Shown: positions 9,390-18,694 of the stretch, one piece after another
How positions within the stretch are numbered: the stretch's first letter is position 1
Layout of the letters: each line of letters starts with the position of its first letter
Assembly (NCBI GenBank): GCA_028278025.1
Contig: JANQFE010000075.1
Location: 1-59,298, forward strand
Length of the DNA: 59,298 nucleotides
Source of the DNA: Thermodesulfobacteriota bacterium
GTDB taxonomy: Bacteria; Desulfobacterota; WTBG01; CAIYCZ01; CAIRTM01
Reading direction: 5' to 3'
Made by a program: the position numbers and the translations under genes
The notes under the pieces: model-generated
Seen by the model: the letters and a program-made list of their open reading frames with translations, nothing else
The model's database searches: none
What the model was told of the DNA's origin: nothing

Positions 9390-11153
9390 ATGGCTTATGA
9401 CGCAACCAAGATGCAGGATTGGCAAATTTCAGAAGCAGCTGAAAAGGAGATGCCTGGTCATGATGCGTGGATTGAGACGTTGGGACTTGAAAAAGAAGAA
9501 TATTTACCCATGGGCAGGCTGGCAAAACTGGATTTTCTCAAAATCATCAACCGACTCAAAGATAAACCGGACGGCAAATATGTTGAGGTAACTGCCATTA
9601 CCCCAACCCCGCTTGGTGAAGGCAAAAGCACTACTTCGGTCGGGCTCATGGAAGGGCTTGGCAAGCGCGGCAAGAATGTCGGCGGGGCCCTGCGGCAGCC
9701 TTCAGGCGGTCCTACCATGAATGTGAAAGGTACCGCGGCCGGCGGCGGCAATGCCCTGCTGATCCCTATGACTGAATTCTCCCTCGGTCTTACCGGTGAT
9801 ATTAATGACATCCAGAATGCACATAACCTGGCTATGGTTGCCCTTACCGCCCGCATGCAGCACGAGCGCAACTACAATGACGAACAGCTGGCGAGACTCT
9901 CCAAAATGCGGCGGCTTGATATTGATCCGACCCGGATCGAGATGGGCTGGGTTATAGATTATTGTGTCCAGAGCCTGCGTAACATAATTATCGGTATAGG
10001 CGGCAGACTGGACGGTTATACCATGCAGTCCAAGTTCGGTATCACGGTCGGCTCTGAATGTATGGCAATACTATCCATTATCAGGGATCTGGCAGATTTA
10101 CGCGACCGCCTTGACAAGATTACCGTGGCTTTTGATAAAAGCGGTAAACCGGTTACAACCGGTGACCTGGAAGTAGGCGGTGCCATGACCGCTTGGATGC
10201 GCAACACCATTAATCCTACCCTGATGTGCACGGCCGAATATCAGCCCTGCATGGTGCATGCCGGCCCGTTTGCCAACATCGCGGTGGGCCAGTCCTCTAT
10301 TATCGCAGACCGCATTGGCCTGAAGATGTTTGACTACCATGTGACCGAGAGCGGTTTTGCGGCTGATATCGGTTTTGAAAAATTCTGGAACGTCAAAAGC
10401 CGTTTCAGCGGCCTGAAGCCGCATGTGTCCGTGCTGACGACCACGATCCGCGCGCTGAAGATGCACGGCGGCGGCCCCCGGGTGGTTCCCGGTAAAGCAC
10501 TGCCGGAAGAATACACCAAGGAAGACCTTGGGCTGCTGGAAAAGGGTATGGACAACATGATCCATCATATCAACACCATCCGCAAATCCGGTATTAACCC
10601 GGTAGTGTGCGTCAATACCTTCCATACCGATACGGATGCCGAGGTTGAAATGGTCAGAAAAGCTGCTGAAGCAGCCGGGGCACGCTGTGCCAAGTCTACG
10701 CACTGGGCTGATGGCGGTGACGGGGCCCTGGAGCTTGCTGATGCGGTTATTGAAGCCTGTGAGGATGAAAATGAATTTAAGTTCCTGTATCCTCTTGAAA
10801 TGAAACTGCGTGACCGGGTTGAGATTATTGCCAAGGAAGTCTACGGTGCTGATGGAGTCTCCTGGTCTCCGGAAGCAACCCAAAAGGCCAAGATGCTCGA
10901 AGATGATCCCCAGTATGCAGATTATGCAACCATGATGGTTAAGACCCACCTGAGCCTGACCCATGATCCGACTCTGAAAGGTGTGCCCACAGGCTGGACA
11001 CTACCTATCCGCGACGTATTAATCTATTCCGGTGCCAAGTTCCTGTGTCCCTGCGCAGGCACAATCAGCCTGATGCCGGGCACCGGCTCAAATCCGGCGT
11101 TCAGACGGGTGGATGTTGATGTAAATACCGGAAAAGTATCGGGTCTGTTCTAG
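9390..11153 (+). CDS. fhs: Formate--tetrahydrofolate ligase
   Basis: A 587-residue cytoplasmic enzyme that joins formate to tetrahydrofolate using ATP, the first folate step in the methyl branch of the Wood-Ljungdahl pathway. The sequence matches the family from end to end: the nucleotide loop TPLGEGKST (about 72-80), [14 protein letters not shown], the SLGLTGDIN segment, and the C-terminal LMPGTGSNP. Its length is slightly above the approximately 555-560 residues of clostridial enzymes because of an N-terminal extension. AGGGGAGG precedes the ATG at good spacing. A strong terminator follows at 11182-11218, so fhs is probably its own transcription unit although it heads the carbon-fixation block. 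The stop codon is TAG. The next reactions would be served by folD and metF nearby. Confidence 0.97.
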   Translation: MAYDATKMQDWQISEAAEKEMPGHDAWIETLGLEKEEYLPMGRLAKLDFLKIINRLKDKPDGKYVEVTAITPTPLGEGKSTTSVGLMEGLGKRGKNVGGALRQPSGGPTMNVKGTAAGGGNALLIPMTEFSLGLTGDINDIQNAHNLAMVALTARMQHERNYNDEQLARLSKMRRLDIDPTRIEMGWVIDYCVQSLRNIIIGIGGRLDGYTMQSKFGITVGSECMAILSIIRDLADLRDRLDKITVAFDKSGKPVTTGDLEVGGAMTAWMRNTINPTLMCTAEYQPCMVHAGPFANIAVGQSSIIADRIGLKMFDYHVTESGFAADIGFEKFWNVKSRFSGLKPHVSVLTTTIRALKMHGGGPRVVPGKALPEEYTKEDLGLLEKGMDNMIHHINTIRKSGINPVVCVNTFHTDTDAEVEMVRKAAEAAGARCAKSTHWADGGDGALELADAVIEACEDENEFKFLYPLEMKLRDRVEIIAKEVYGADGVSWSPEATQKAKMLEDDPQYADYATMMVKTHLSLTHDPTLKGVPTGWTLPIRDVLIYSGAKFLCPCAGTISLMPGTGSNPAFRRVDVDVNTGKVSGLF

Positions 11154-11181
11154 TTAAAGACAAGATGATGAAAAAAACAGA

Positions 11182-11218
11182 AGGATGTGGCTATGGTGCA
11201 TAGCCACTTCCTTTTTGT
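11182..11218 (+). terminator. Rho-independent terminator after fhs
   Basis: A stem with AGGATGTGGCTATG (11182-11195) paired to CATAGCCACTTCCT (11199-11212), one mismatch and a three-base loop, runs directly into five or more T residues. Confidence 0.85.
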
Positions 11219-11264
11219 CTCTTTCAGATGTTAGTATTTTGTAAGAATTATACCATAGGGCTTT

Positions 11265-13244
11265 ATGAAAAAAGTCTCTGTACATTTTTTACCTTCTGAT
11301 GAGACCATACAGGGTGTTCAGGGTGATAATCTCCTTGATCTCGCCATGGATGCCGGGGTTCATATTAATGCTGCCTGCGGCGGAGAAGCTGCCTGCGGTA
11401 AATGCCGGGTGATCATACAGTCAGGGGAGGTCGAGTGCAGGGATTGTAAAAAAATTTCCGCTGAAGATTATGAAAAGGGCTACCGGCTTGCCTGCCAGAC
11501 TGTCGTAGTAAGTGACATAGAGGTCTACATCCCCGAAGAGTCGCAGCTGGACAAGACCTCGCTCAAGGGGGCTCAAACGGCTGTTCATGATTCCCGCCGG
11601 ACTGTTTCCCAGGAAATTGAAAAGCTGGTCAGCGGCGCATGGTATAACCCGGCCCTGCAAAAGTATACTGTCAAAATCGATCCGCCTACCCTCAATGATA
11701 ATGCCAGTGATCTTTCCAGGCTGCTGCGGGCCCTTAAAAAACAGCACGGCCTGGAGAATATTTCCATAGATTTTTTACTGCTGCAGAGACTTTCAAAGCG
11801 GTTGCGGGAAGCAGACTGGAAAGTCACGGTGACCCTGGTGCAGACCCGCATGGAATCCCAGCTCGGGGAACATCAGCTGCGCGGTTCACGGCGGCCCAAG
11901 ATGATCAACGTTGATGCCGGTGATACCACCGACAAACATTACTCTATTGTCCTTGATATTGGGACAACCTCACTGTGGGGCCAGCTTATTGACCTCAACC
12001 GCAAGCAAACCCTGGCCGTGGCTTCCGAATATAACCCTCAGATTCGGCATGGCGATGATGTTATCTCCCGGATTGTCTTTTCGCAGAAAAAAGACGGCCT
12101 TGCAAAGCTACAGCAGCTGGTTGTCGGGGGGCTTAACAAAATTATTAACGAGCTTATTGAACAAACAGGAGTTGAGCGACGACACATCTCTCATATAACG
12201 GTTGCCGGCAATACGGTGATGACACACCTGTTGGTAGGGCTGGACCCCAAATATATCCGCGAAACGCCCTACACGCCTGTAGCTAATTTTATACCGCCCG
12301 TAAGAGCAATTCGGGTCGGGCTGGACGTGGCAGACTATGTGTACCTGTATTCATATCCTTCGGTTGCGAGCTATGTGGGCGGCGATATAGTATCGGGTGT
12401 GCTGAGTTCGGGTATGTACCAGCAAAAGGAGCTGACCCTGTATATAGATATAGGCACCAACGGCGAAATCGTGGTCGGCAATTCCGACTGGCTGATGACG
12501 GCTTCCTGCTCGGCAGGACCTGCATTTGAAGGCGGCGGGCTGCGTTGCGGTATGCGGGCCAGCGCCGGTGCTATCGAGCGTTTTCATATAAATCCCGACA
12601 CGCTGGAGCCCATGATCGGGACGATCGGGAAGATCAAGCCTAAAGGTATTTGCGGCTCCGGTGCAATTAACATACTTGCTGAGTTTTTAACAACCGGTGT
12701 GCTGGACCAGAACGGAAAGTTTAACTGCAGCTGCAAGACCAAACGGCTCAGGAAAAGCCCGGACGGGATGGAATACGTGCTGGCCTACAAGGAAGAAACA
12801 GGCGCCCAGCAGGACGTGGTTATTACCGAGGCTGATATTGACAACCTGATACGGGCTAAAGCCGCCATGTTTGCAGGATATCAGTGCCTGCTGGAAAAAG
12901 TCGGACTCAGCTTCCAGGACCTTGAGCGGGTTATTATTGCAGGCGCATTCGGGGATTTTATTGATCTGGATGAAGCAATCACTATCGGGCTGTTGCCCGA
13001 AATTCCAACCGATCGCTTCCTTTTTATCGGCAACGGCTCCCTGCTGGGGGCCAAGCTCATTTCGCTTTCCAATGAGCTGCTGGATGATGGTGAGCGGATT
13101 GCCCGCAAAATGACCAATGTTGAACTGAGTGAAGACCACTCTTTTATGGATAAATATATGGCCGGGATGTTTTTACCGCATACTGACGCGAGCCTTTTCC
13201 CGGGTGTCAGTGAAAGGGTTGCCGAAGCCCGCAAACCATGCTGA
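11265..13244 (+). CDS. Corrinoid protein reductive activator (RACo/AcsV-like) with N-terminal 2Fe-2S ferredoxin domain
   Basis: A 659-residue protein that restores inactivated Co(II) corrinoid FeS protein to Co(I) by ATP-driven electron transfer. Residues about 1-95 form a plant-type 2Fe-2S ferredoxin domain with ligands Cys38, Cys44, Cys47 and Cys77. A linker and middle domain follow (about 100-205). The C-terminal ASKHA ATPase-like domain covers about 225-650 (DIGTTSLWG, AGNTVMTHLL, DIGTNGEIV, CGSGAINI, AGAFGDFID). This domain order and length are those of RACo proteins beside CODH/ACS genes. The ATG has only a weak ribosome site (ATAGGG). cooC begins 22 bases after the stop, so the two are co-transcribed. 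The corrinoid partner is presumably the acsC/acsD product encoded downstream. Confidence 0.9.
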   Translation: MKKVSVHFLPSDETIQGVQGDNLLDLAMDAGVHINAACGGEAACGKCRVIIQSGEVECRDCKKISAEDYEKGYRLACQTVVVSDIEVYIPEESQLDKTSLKGAQTAVHDSRRTVSQEIEKLVSGAWYNPALQKYTVKIDPPTLNDNASDLSRLLRALKKQHGLENISIDFLLLQRLSKRLREADWKVTVTLVQTRMESQLGEHQLRGSRRPKMINVDAGDTTDKHYSIVLDIGTTSLWGQLIDLNRKQTLAVASEYNPQIRHGDDVISRIVFSQKKDGLAKLQQLVVGGLNKIINELIEQTGVERRHISHITVAGNTVMTHLLVGLDPKYIRETPYTPVANFIPPVRAIRVGLDVADYVYLYSYPSVASYVGGDIVSGVLSSGMYQQKELTLYIDIGTNGEIVVGNSDWLMTASCSAGPAFEGGGLRCGMRASAGAIERFHINPDTLEPMIGTIGKIKPKGICGSGAINILAEFLTTGVLDQNGKFNCSCKTKRLRKSPDGMEYVLAYKEETGAQQDVVITEADIDNLIRAKAAMFAGYQCLLEKVGLSFQDLERVIIAGAFGDFIDLDEAITIGLLPEIPTDRFLFIGNGSLLGAKLISLSNELLDDGERIARKMTNVELSEDHSFMDKYMAGMFLPHTDASLFPGVSERVAEARKPC

Positions 13245-13266
13245 TGCAGAAAGGAATGCAAACAGA

Positions 13267-14043
13267 GTGAGTAGAGTTGTTGCTATTACAGGAAAAGGCG
13301 GTACGGGCAAGACAACAATATCCAGCCTGTTAATTCGCTACCTGGTGCGCAGCGGCAAACGGCCGGTACTGGCGGTTGATGCAGACCCTGATTCAAATTT
13401 GCCGGAAGCCCTGGGCATGAATGGTGCAAAGGACCTGGGAACCATAGGCGGGGCCCGTCAGGAATTTTTTGACAGCAAGGGCGATATCCCGCCCGGGATG
13501 ACCAAGGAAGCCTGCCTGGAGCTCAAGCTGAACCAGGTGCTGGTTGAATCAAAGGATATTGATCTGCTGGTTATGGGCAGGCCTGAAGGTGCGGGCTGTT
13601 ATTGTTATATCAATAATGTATTGCGAAACCACCTCGAGGTGCTGGGCAAGAACTACCCGTATGTCATTATAGACAACGAGGCCGGACTGGAGCATTTAAG
13701 CCGGCGCACGGCCCAGGATATAGACTGTCTGGTTGTCGTTTCAGACTATTCTTTAAACGGCCTGCGCGCTGCAACACGTATAAAAGAGCTGGCCGCCGAG
13801 ATGAACTTAAGTATTGGATCATATTTTCTTATTATAAATAATACACCTGATACCGTTTCGCCGCAGTTTGCTGACGAGGTTGAAAAAACAGGCGTGCCCC
13901 TGCTGGGCTTTGTGCCCCAGGACAGTCTCGTGCCGGAGTATGATATTGAACGCAAATCCCTGATGGATATCCCGGAATCATCGCCTGCGTCTGTAGCTCT
14001 TGAGCAGATAGCCCATAACCTGTTTAACCATAAGGGCACTTAA
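13267..14043 (+). CDS. cooC: CODH nickel-insertion ATPase CooC
   Basis: A 258-residue P-loop ATPase that inserts nickel into the C-cluster of CO dehydrogenase. I place the start at GTG 13267 (VSRVVAITGKGGTGKTT) rather than further upstream, because the earlier in-frame codons lie inside the racO gene. GAAAGGA stands about 12 bases before this GTG. The deviant Walker A GKGGTGKT is at residues 9-16, and the nickel-binding C-x-C pair (Cys111 and Cys113, in GAGCYCYINN) is characteristic of CooC. A later VVSDYSLNGLRAA segment fits the MinD/CooC fold. It sits between racO and folD and serves the acsA product encoded downstream. Confidence 0.92.
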   Translation: MSRVVAITGKGGTGKTTISSLLIRYLVRSGKRPVLAVDADPDSNLPEALGMNGAKDLGTIGGARQEFFDSKGDIPPGMTKEACLELKLNQVLVESKDIDLLVMGRPEGAGCYCYINNVLRNHLEVLGKNYPYVIIDNEAGLEHLSRRTAQDIDCLVVVSDYSLNGLRAATRIKELAAEMNLSIGSYFLIINNTPDTVSPQFADEVEKTGVPLLGFVPQDSLVPEYDIERKSLMDIPESSPASVALEQIAHNLFNHKGT

Positions 14044-14083
14044 GAAATGAATGTATTAAGAAGTTATAACAGGAGGATTGCTT

Positions 14084-14992
14084 ATGACAGCTAAAATTAT
14101 CAGCGGTAAAGAAGTTGCGCAACAAATCAGAGAGGAGCTTAAAAAAGAGGTTGCAGAGATGAAGGAAAAGCACGGTGTTGTCCCGGGGCTGGTGACTATT
14201 CTGGTAGGAGAGGATCCCGCTTCAATCAGTTACGTAACGGCCAAGCAGAAGACCTCGCATGAGTTGGATTTCCACTCTATTCAGGACAACCAGCCGCCGG
14301 ATGTCTCCGAGGAAGCGCTCCTGCAGCTCATTGACAAGTATAATAACGACCCTCAGATACACGGCATTCTGGTCCAGCTTCCGCTGCCCAAACACATTGA
14401 TGAAAAGAAAGTGCTTAATGCTATTGATCCTGACAAGGACGTGGACGGGTTTCACCCGGTCAATGTCGGGAGGCTTATGATTGGAGGTGATGAGGCTAAG
14501 TTTCTGCCCTGCACCCCTGCCGGCATCCAGGAGCTGATTGTGCGCGCAGGCTTTGAGACCTCGGGCGCAGAAGTGGTTGTGGTGGGCCGCTCAAATATTG
14601 TCGGCAAGCCGATTGCCAACATTATGCTGCAAAAAGCCGCCGGTGCCAATGCAACCGTAACTATTGTACATACGCGCACCAAGGATATGGCCGCGCACTG
14701 CAAGCGGGCTGATATCCTGGTAGTAGCTGCCGGCGTGCCTGATCTGGTTAAACCCGAGTGGATCAAGCCGGGGTCCTGTGTTATTGATGTGGGTGTTAAT
14801 CGCGTGGGAGAGAAGATCAGCGAAAAGACCGGCAAAAAAATTGCTATTCTTAAGGGCGATGTTAATTTTGAGGCTGCCAAGGAGATTGCGGGAGCAATCA
14901 CCCCGGTGCCGGGCGGTGTGGGCCCTATGACCATAACCATGCTGATGAAAAACACGGTGAAAGCCGCTAAATTTGCAAACAATATTCAGTAA
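14084..14992 (+). CDS. folD: Bifunctional methylene-THF dehydrogenase / methenyl-THF cyclohydrolase
   Basis: A 302-residue cytoplasmic enzyme of one-carbon metabolism. It interconverts formyl-, methenyl- and methylene-tetrahydrofolate, linking fhs to metF. The start is ATG 14084 with a perfect AGGAGG seven bases ahead; a TTG six bases upstream is not needed. Catalytic-site residues Tyr50 and Lys54 (SYVTAKQK) stand at the same numbers as in the E. coli enzyme. The substrate loop (VQLPLPKH), DVDGFHP, the nucleotide-binding GRSNIVGKP and the closing TPVPGGVGPMT are all present. Spacing to the neighbours is 40 and 28 bases, consistent with one operon. NAD versus NADP preference cannot be decided here. 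Confidence 0.97.
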   Translation: MTAKIISGKEVAQQIREELKKEVAEMKEKHGVVPGLVTILVGEDPASISYVTAKQKTSHELDFHSIQDNQPPDVSEEALLQLIDKYNNDPQIHGILVQLPLPKHIDEKKVLNAIDPDKDVDGFHPVNVGRLMIGGDEAKFLPCTPAGIQELIVRAGFETSGAEVVVVGRSNIVGKPIANIMLQKAAGANATVTIVHTRTKDMAAHCKRADILVVAAGVPDLVKPEWIKPGSCVIDVGVNRVGEKISEKTGKKIAILKGDVNFEAAKEIAGAITPVPGGVGPMTITMLMKNTVKAAKFANNIQ

Positions 14993-15020
14993 GTAAACAT
15001 TTATTTATAGGGAGGAAGAC

Positions 15021-16508
15021 ATGGCAGTAAAGATACCTAAAGAGGAATACTCAGGCAGCGTACAGTCCATGACCATCGGTTCCGGTGATCAGGCGTTTAC
15101 CATAGGTGGTGATACTGCATATCCCTTTTACACGTTTGAAGGGGAGATGCCTAACCCGCCTAAAATCGGCATACAGATTCTTGATTATGCGCCGGATGAC
15201 TGGGCCGCAGCATGTGTTGAGCCGTATAAGGACGTGATTGCAGATCCGGTTGCCTGGGCAAAGAAGGCTCAGGATGAGTATGGAGCGGACTTTATTCAGC
15301 TGTGGCTTAAAAGCACGGACCCCAACGGCATGAACCGCAGTGCCGAGGAGGCCGCCCAGACAGCCAAGGCGGTTGCCGAGGCCATCTCAGTACCGCTTCT
15401 GGTATGGGGAACCAACAATCCAGATAAGGATGCCGAGGTGCTCAGCAAGGTTGCGGAAGCCTGTGCCGGCAAGGACCTTATGATAGGCCCGGTCAATGAG
15501 GCCAACCATAAACAGCTCGGTGCTCAGGCCCTGGCATACAACCTTATGGTTGTGGCCAATACCCCTATTGATATTAACCTGGCAAAACAGCTTAACATCC
15601 TGCTCAACAACCTGGGTGTACCGCTGGAGAAGATCATTATTGATCCTACAACCGGTGGGCTCGGTTACGGGCTGGAGTATTCGTTTTCCGTCATGGAGCG
15701 TATCCGCCAGGCCGCCCTGACCCAGGACGATGAGAAGCTGCAGTGCCCGTTTATCTCCAACCTGGCTGACGAGGTCTGGAAAACCAAAGAGGCCAAATTG
15801 CCTACTGACGAGAAAATGGGTGATGCCAATAAACGGGGCGTGCTTATGGAATCCCTGACCGCCACAACCCTGCTGAACGCCGGCGCGGAAATTCTGGTAA
15901 TGCGCCACCCCGAAGCTATTCAGCAGGTGCGCCAGTATATCGCCGAATTGGGTGGCTTTGAAATGCCCAAGGCTGCTAAGAAGGCTGCAGCTGCCACGGC
16001 AGCCGGTGCCCAGGCACCTGCCGCATCCCAGGTGGCTGATTTACTGAAAGAGGGTTCCCTGTGTGAAATCGTCCAGATCATGGATATGCCCGTAAACCTG
16101 GCCCCCGGCCATGCCATCGCGCTTATTAAGAGTGTTGCGGCCGGTGAAGAAGGCAGCGGGCTGGTGCTTTCAGCCGGCGGTGCTCCGGCAGCAGCCGGCG
16201 AAGCCGGTGCAGCGGCTCCGGCAGCACAAAAAGCCGTGGCAAAAGAAGAGTTCAAACCGGCTGCTACGTGGGAGCCTCTTGAGGACATCACGGCAGGCTA
16301 TGAGTATAAGCTTGTCAAGATGGATGATTGCGCCGGGAAGAAGGTTGATATGATTCAGGACAGTGCTGACCCGGGAGAATCAGAAGGCAGAGCAGACTGG
16401 CGTGTTAAGCTGGAAGATAAGGAAGATATGATTCAACAGGTGAAGACAGACCTGCACTACTGGTATGGTGAGGGATACGGCAGTGAGCGGCGTAAAAAAC
16501 CGGCATAA
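15021..16508 (+). CDS. acsD: CODH/ACS delta subunit (corrinoid FeS protein small subunit) with C-terminal extension
   Basis: A 495-residue protein. Residues about 25-325 form the TIM-barrel delta/CdhD domain (PFYTFEGEMPNPP, LWGDD-like LVWGTNNPDKD, IIIDPTTGGLGYG). It pairs with AcsC to make the corrinoid FeS protein that carries the methyl group from methyl-THF to acetyl-CoA synthase. The extension after residue 325 is notable compared with the roughly 320-residue Moorella subunit. It consists of an Ala-rich linker (about 324-342), a small domain (about 343-390), a second Ala-rich linker (about 390-410) and an acidic tail of about 80 residues. Linkers of this kind often give mobility, but their role here is unknown. 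GGAGG precedes the ATG. It lies 28 bases after folD and 63 before acsA. Confidence 0.9.
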   Translation: MAVKIPKEEYSGSVQSMTIGSGDQAFTIGGDTAYPFYTFEGEMPNPPKIGIQILDYAPDDWAAACVEPYKDVIADPVAWAKKAQDEYGADFIQLWLKSTDPNGMNRSAEEAAQTAKAVAEAISVPLLVWGTNNPDKDAEVLSKVAEACAGKDLMIGPVNEANHKQLGAQALAYNLMVVANTPIDINLAKQLNILLNNLGVPLEKIIIDPTTGGLGYGLEYSFSVMERIRQAALTQDDEKLQCPFISNLADEVWKTKEAKLPTDEKMGDANKRGVLMESLTATTLLNAGAEILVMRHPEAIQQVRQYIAELGGFEMPKAAKKAAAATAAGAQAPAASQVADLLKEGSLCEIVQIMDMPVNLAPGHAIALIKSVAAGEEGSGLVLSAGGAPAAAGEAGAAAPAAQKAVAKEEFKPAATWEPLEDITAGYEYKLVKMDDCAGKKVDMIQDSADPGESEGRADWRVKLEDKEDMIQQVKTDLHYWYGEGYGSERRKKPA

Positions 16509-16571
16509 GACAAACCTAAAGTATACGTGAATATTATAAACATCCATAAAAGCCGTGGAGGTAAAAACACA

Positions 16572-18563
16572 ATGGCAGAAAAGAAGAAAGAGGCAAAAGC
16601 AAAAAAGGATGCAGCAGAGAAGGTGTTAACGGTGTGTGACGCCACGCAGCAGATGATAGATTTGACCAGGAAGGAAGGCATCGAGACGATTTTTGACCGG
16701 GCCCAGACCATGAAGCCCTGTCCGATCGGAGCCGAAGGCTCATGCTGTAAGAACTGCGCCATGGGCCCCTGCCGGGTGCCGCCCTCCAAGAAGGAAGGCG
16801 AGCCGCAGAAAGTGGGTCTGTGCGGGGCAACCGCAGAAACGATTGCAGCACGCAATTTTGCGCGCATGGCCGCGGCGGGCTCAGCCGCCCACTCAGACCA
16901 TGGCCGGGGGGTGGCCGAGGTATTTTTGATGGTAGCCAAGGGCGAGATACCGGGCTACGGCATCAAGGACCCCCAGAAGCTGGTGCAGGTGGCCATGGAC
17001 TTTGACATAGATGTGGAGAACCTGAGCACGCAGGAAATCGCCATCAAGCTGGGCGAGCTGTGTGTGGCGGAATTCGGCAAACAGGAAGGCGAGCTGACCT
17101 TCACCAAGCGGGCCCCGCTGAAGCGCCAGGAGCTGTGGCGCAAGCACAATATGATCCCCCGGGGCATAGACCGTGAGATCGTTGAGCTGATGCACCGCAC
17201 CCACATGGGCGTTGACCAGGACTACAAGAATCTGACCACGCAGGCGGCCCGGGCCGCCCTGGGAGACGGCTGGGGCGGGGCCATGATCGCAACCGAGCTG
17301 CAGGACATCATGTTCGGCACCCCGGTGCCCATAAAGGGCAACATCAACCTGGGGGTATTAAAAGACGATGAGGTCAACATAATCGTGCACGGCCACGAGC
17401 CGCTGCTCTCAGAGATGGTGGTGGTGGCCTGCCAGGACCCCGAGATGCTGGAGCTGGCCAAAAAGAAGGGTGCCAAGGGTATTACGCTGGCCGGCATGTG
17501 CTGCACGGCCAATGAGATTCTGATGCGCCACGGTATCCCCATTGCAGGCAACTTCCTGCAGCAGGAAATGGCCATAGCCACCGGGGCCCTGGACGCTCTG
17601 GTAGTGGATGTACAGTGTATCATGCAGTCGGTGAAGGAATCAGCCGAGAACTACCACACCAAGGTGATCACCACCTCGCCCAAGGCCAAGATGACCGGGG
17701 CCGAGCACATCCAGTTTGAGGAGCATGACCCCGTCACCACGGCCAAGCAGATCGTAACCGCAGCGATAGAGAACTTTCCCAACCGCAACAAGAAAAAGGT
17801 AACAATCCCCAAGCAGAAGCAAGATATGGTAATCGGGTTTTCCCATGAGACCATCAACTACCTGCTGGGCGGCACGTTCCGGGCCTCTTACCGGCCCTTA
17901 AATGACAACATCATCGGCGGTCGCATCCGGGGCATTGCCGGCGTTGTGGGCTGTAATAATCCCCGGGGCGTGCATGATGAAGATCATCTGACCCTGATCA
18001 AGGAGCTTATCAAGAACGACGTGATTGTGCTCACCACGGGCTGCAGTGCCATGGCCTGCGGCAAGGCCGGACTGCTGCTGCCCGAATCGGCCAAGCAGTA
18101 CTGCGGCTCAGGGCTGGCCGACATCTGCGAGACCGTGGGCATACCGCCGGTACTGCACATGGGAGCCTGCGTGGACAACTCCCGGATCCTGGTAGCGGCC
18201 ACGGCGGTTGTGAAGGAAGGCGGCCTGGGCGATGATATCTGTGATCTGCCGGCAGCCGGGGCGGCACCGGGGTGGATGAGCGAGAAGGCTATTGCGATCG
18301 GGCACTATTTTGTGGCCTCGGGAGTATACGTGCTGTTCGGCACGACGTTTCCGACCACGGGCAGCAAGAAATTCACCGACTACCTGTTCAACGGGCTGGA
18401 AGAGGAATGGGGCGGCAAATGGGATTTTGAGCCTGACCCGATGAAGATGGCCCAGAAGATGATCGCCCACATAGACAAGAAGCGCGCCGCGCTTGGTATT
18501 GACAAGGCCAGAGAGCGCGTGCTCATGGATATGGAAATGCGGCGTGAACTGGATGCGGTTTAG
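16572..18563 (+). CDS. acsA: Anaerobic Ni-CO dehydrogenase catalytic subunit
   Basis: A 663-residue CODH (CooS/AcsA family) that interconverts CO2 and CO at a Ni-Fe-S C-cluster. The ATG at 16572 follows GTGGAGGT at good spacing and is preferred over an earlier in-frame ATG at 16527. The Cys-rich N-terminal region (CPIGAEGSCCKNCAMGPCR, about 43-61) carries the ligands of the D- and B-clusters. HGHEPLLSEM, the LAGMCCTANE region, the VDVQCIMQS region and TTGCSAMACGK provide the C-cluster surroundings. A Lys-rich stretch opens the protein. Synteny with acsB directly downstream makes this the acetyl-CoA-synthase-associated CODH rather than a stand-alone CooS. Its stop is TAG. Codons are markedly GC-richer here than in flanking genes. 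Confidence 0.95.
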   Translation: MAEKKKEAKAKKDAAEKVLTVCDATQQMIDLTRKEGIETIFDRAQTMKPCPIGAEGSCCKNCAMGPCRVPPSKKEGEPQKVGLCGATAETIAARNFARMAAAGSAAHSDHGRGVAEVFLMVAKGEIPGYGIKDPQKLVQVAMDFDIDVENLSTQEIAIKLGELCVAEFGKQEGELTFTKRAPLKRQELWRKHNMIPRGIDREIVELMHRTHMGVDQDYKNLTTQAARAALGDGWGGAMIATELQDIMFGTPVPIKGNINLGVLKDDEVNIIVHGHEPLLSEMVVVACQDPEMLELAKKKGAKGITLAGMCCTANEILMRHGIPIAGNFLQQEMAIATGALDALVVDVQCIMQSVKESAENYHTKVITTSPKAKMTGAEHIQFEEHDPVTTAKQIVTAAIENFPNRNKKKVTIPKQKQDMVIGFSHETINYLLGGTFRASYRPLNDNIIGGRIRGIAGVVGCNNPRGVHDEDHLTLIKELIKNDVIVLTTGCSAMACGKAGLLLPESAKQYCGSGLADICETVGIPPVLHMGACVDNSRILVAATAVVKEGGLGDDICDLPAAGAAPGWMSEKAIAIGHYFVASGVYVLFGTTFPTTGSKKFTDYLFNGLEEEWGGKWDFEPDPMKMAQKMIAHIDKKRAALGIDKARERVLMDMEMRRELDAV

Positions 18564-18619
18564 GTATCACTAACACTGGTAATAGTATGGATAACTTTCA
18601 GATAGATAGTATTAATAAG

Positions 18620-18680
18620 GATCACAAAACAGCTGGTAAGCTTATAAGCTCAAGCGCTGATCAGCTTAATAGCTAATAGA
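18620..18680. repeat. Short-period AGCT-type tract before acsB
   Basis: The spacer reads as overlapping AGCTGGTAAGCTTATAAGCT and CAGCTTAATAGCTAATAG units, ending at the acsB ribosome site AGAGGGAGG. Similar tracts lie at 24812-24880, 25569-25640 and 30760-30810. Confidence 0.6.
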
Positions 18681-18694
18681 GGGAGGTATGAACA

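Noticed and set aside
10098..10964. Long open frame on the minus strand opposite fhs
   Set aside because: It lies entirely inside the well-conserved fhs gene, has no ribosome site and resembles no family; it is a by-product of codon usage. The same holds for the antisense frames opposite folD, acsA, acsB and metF.
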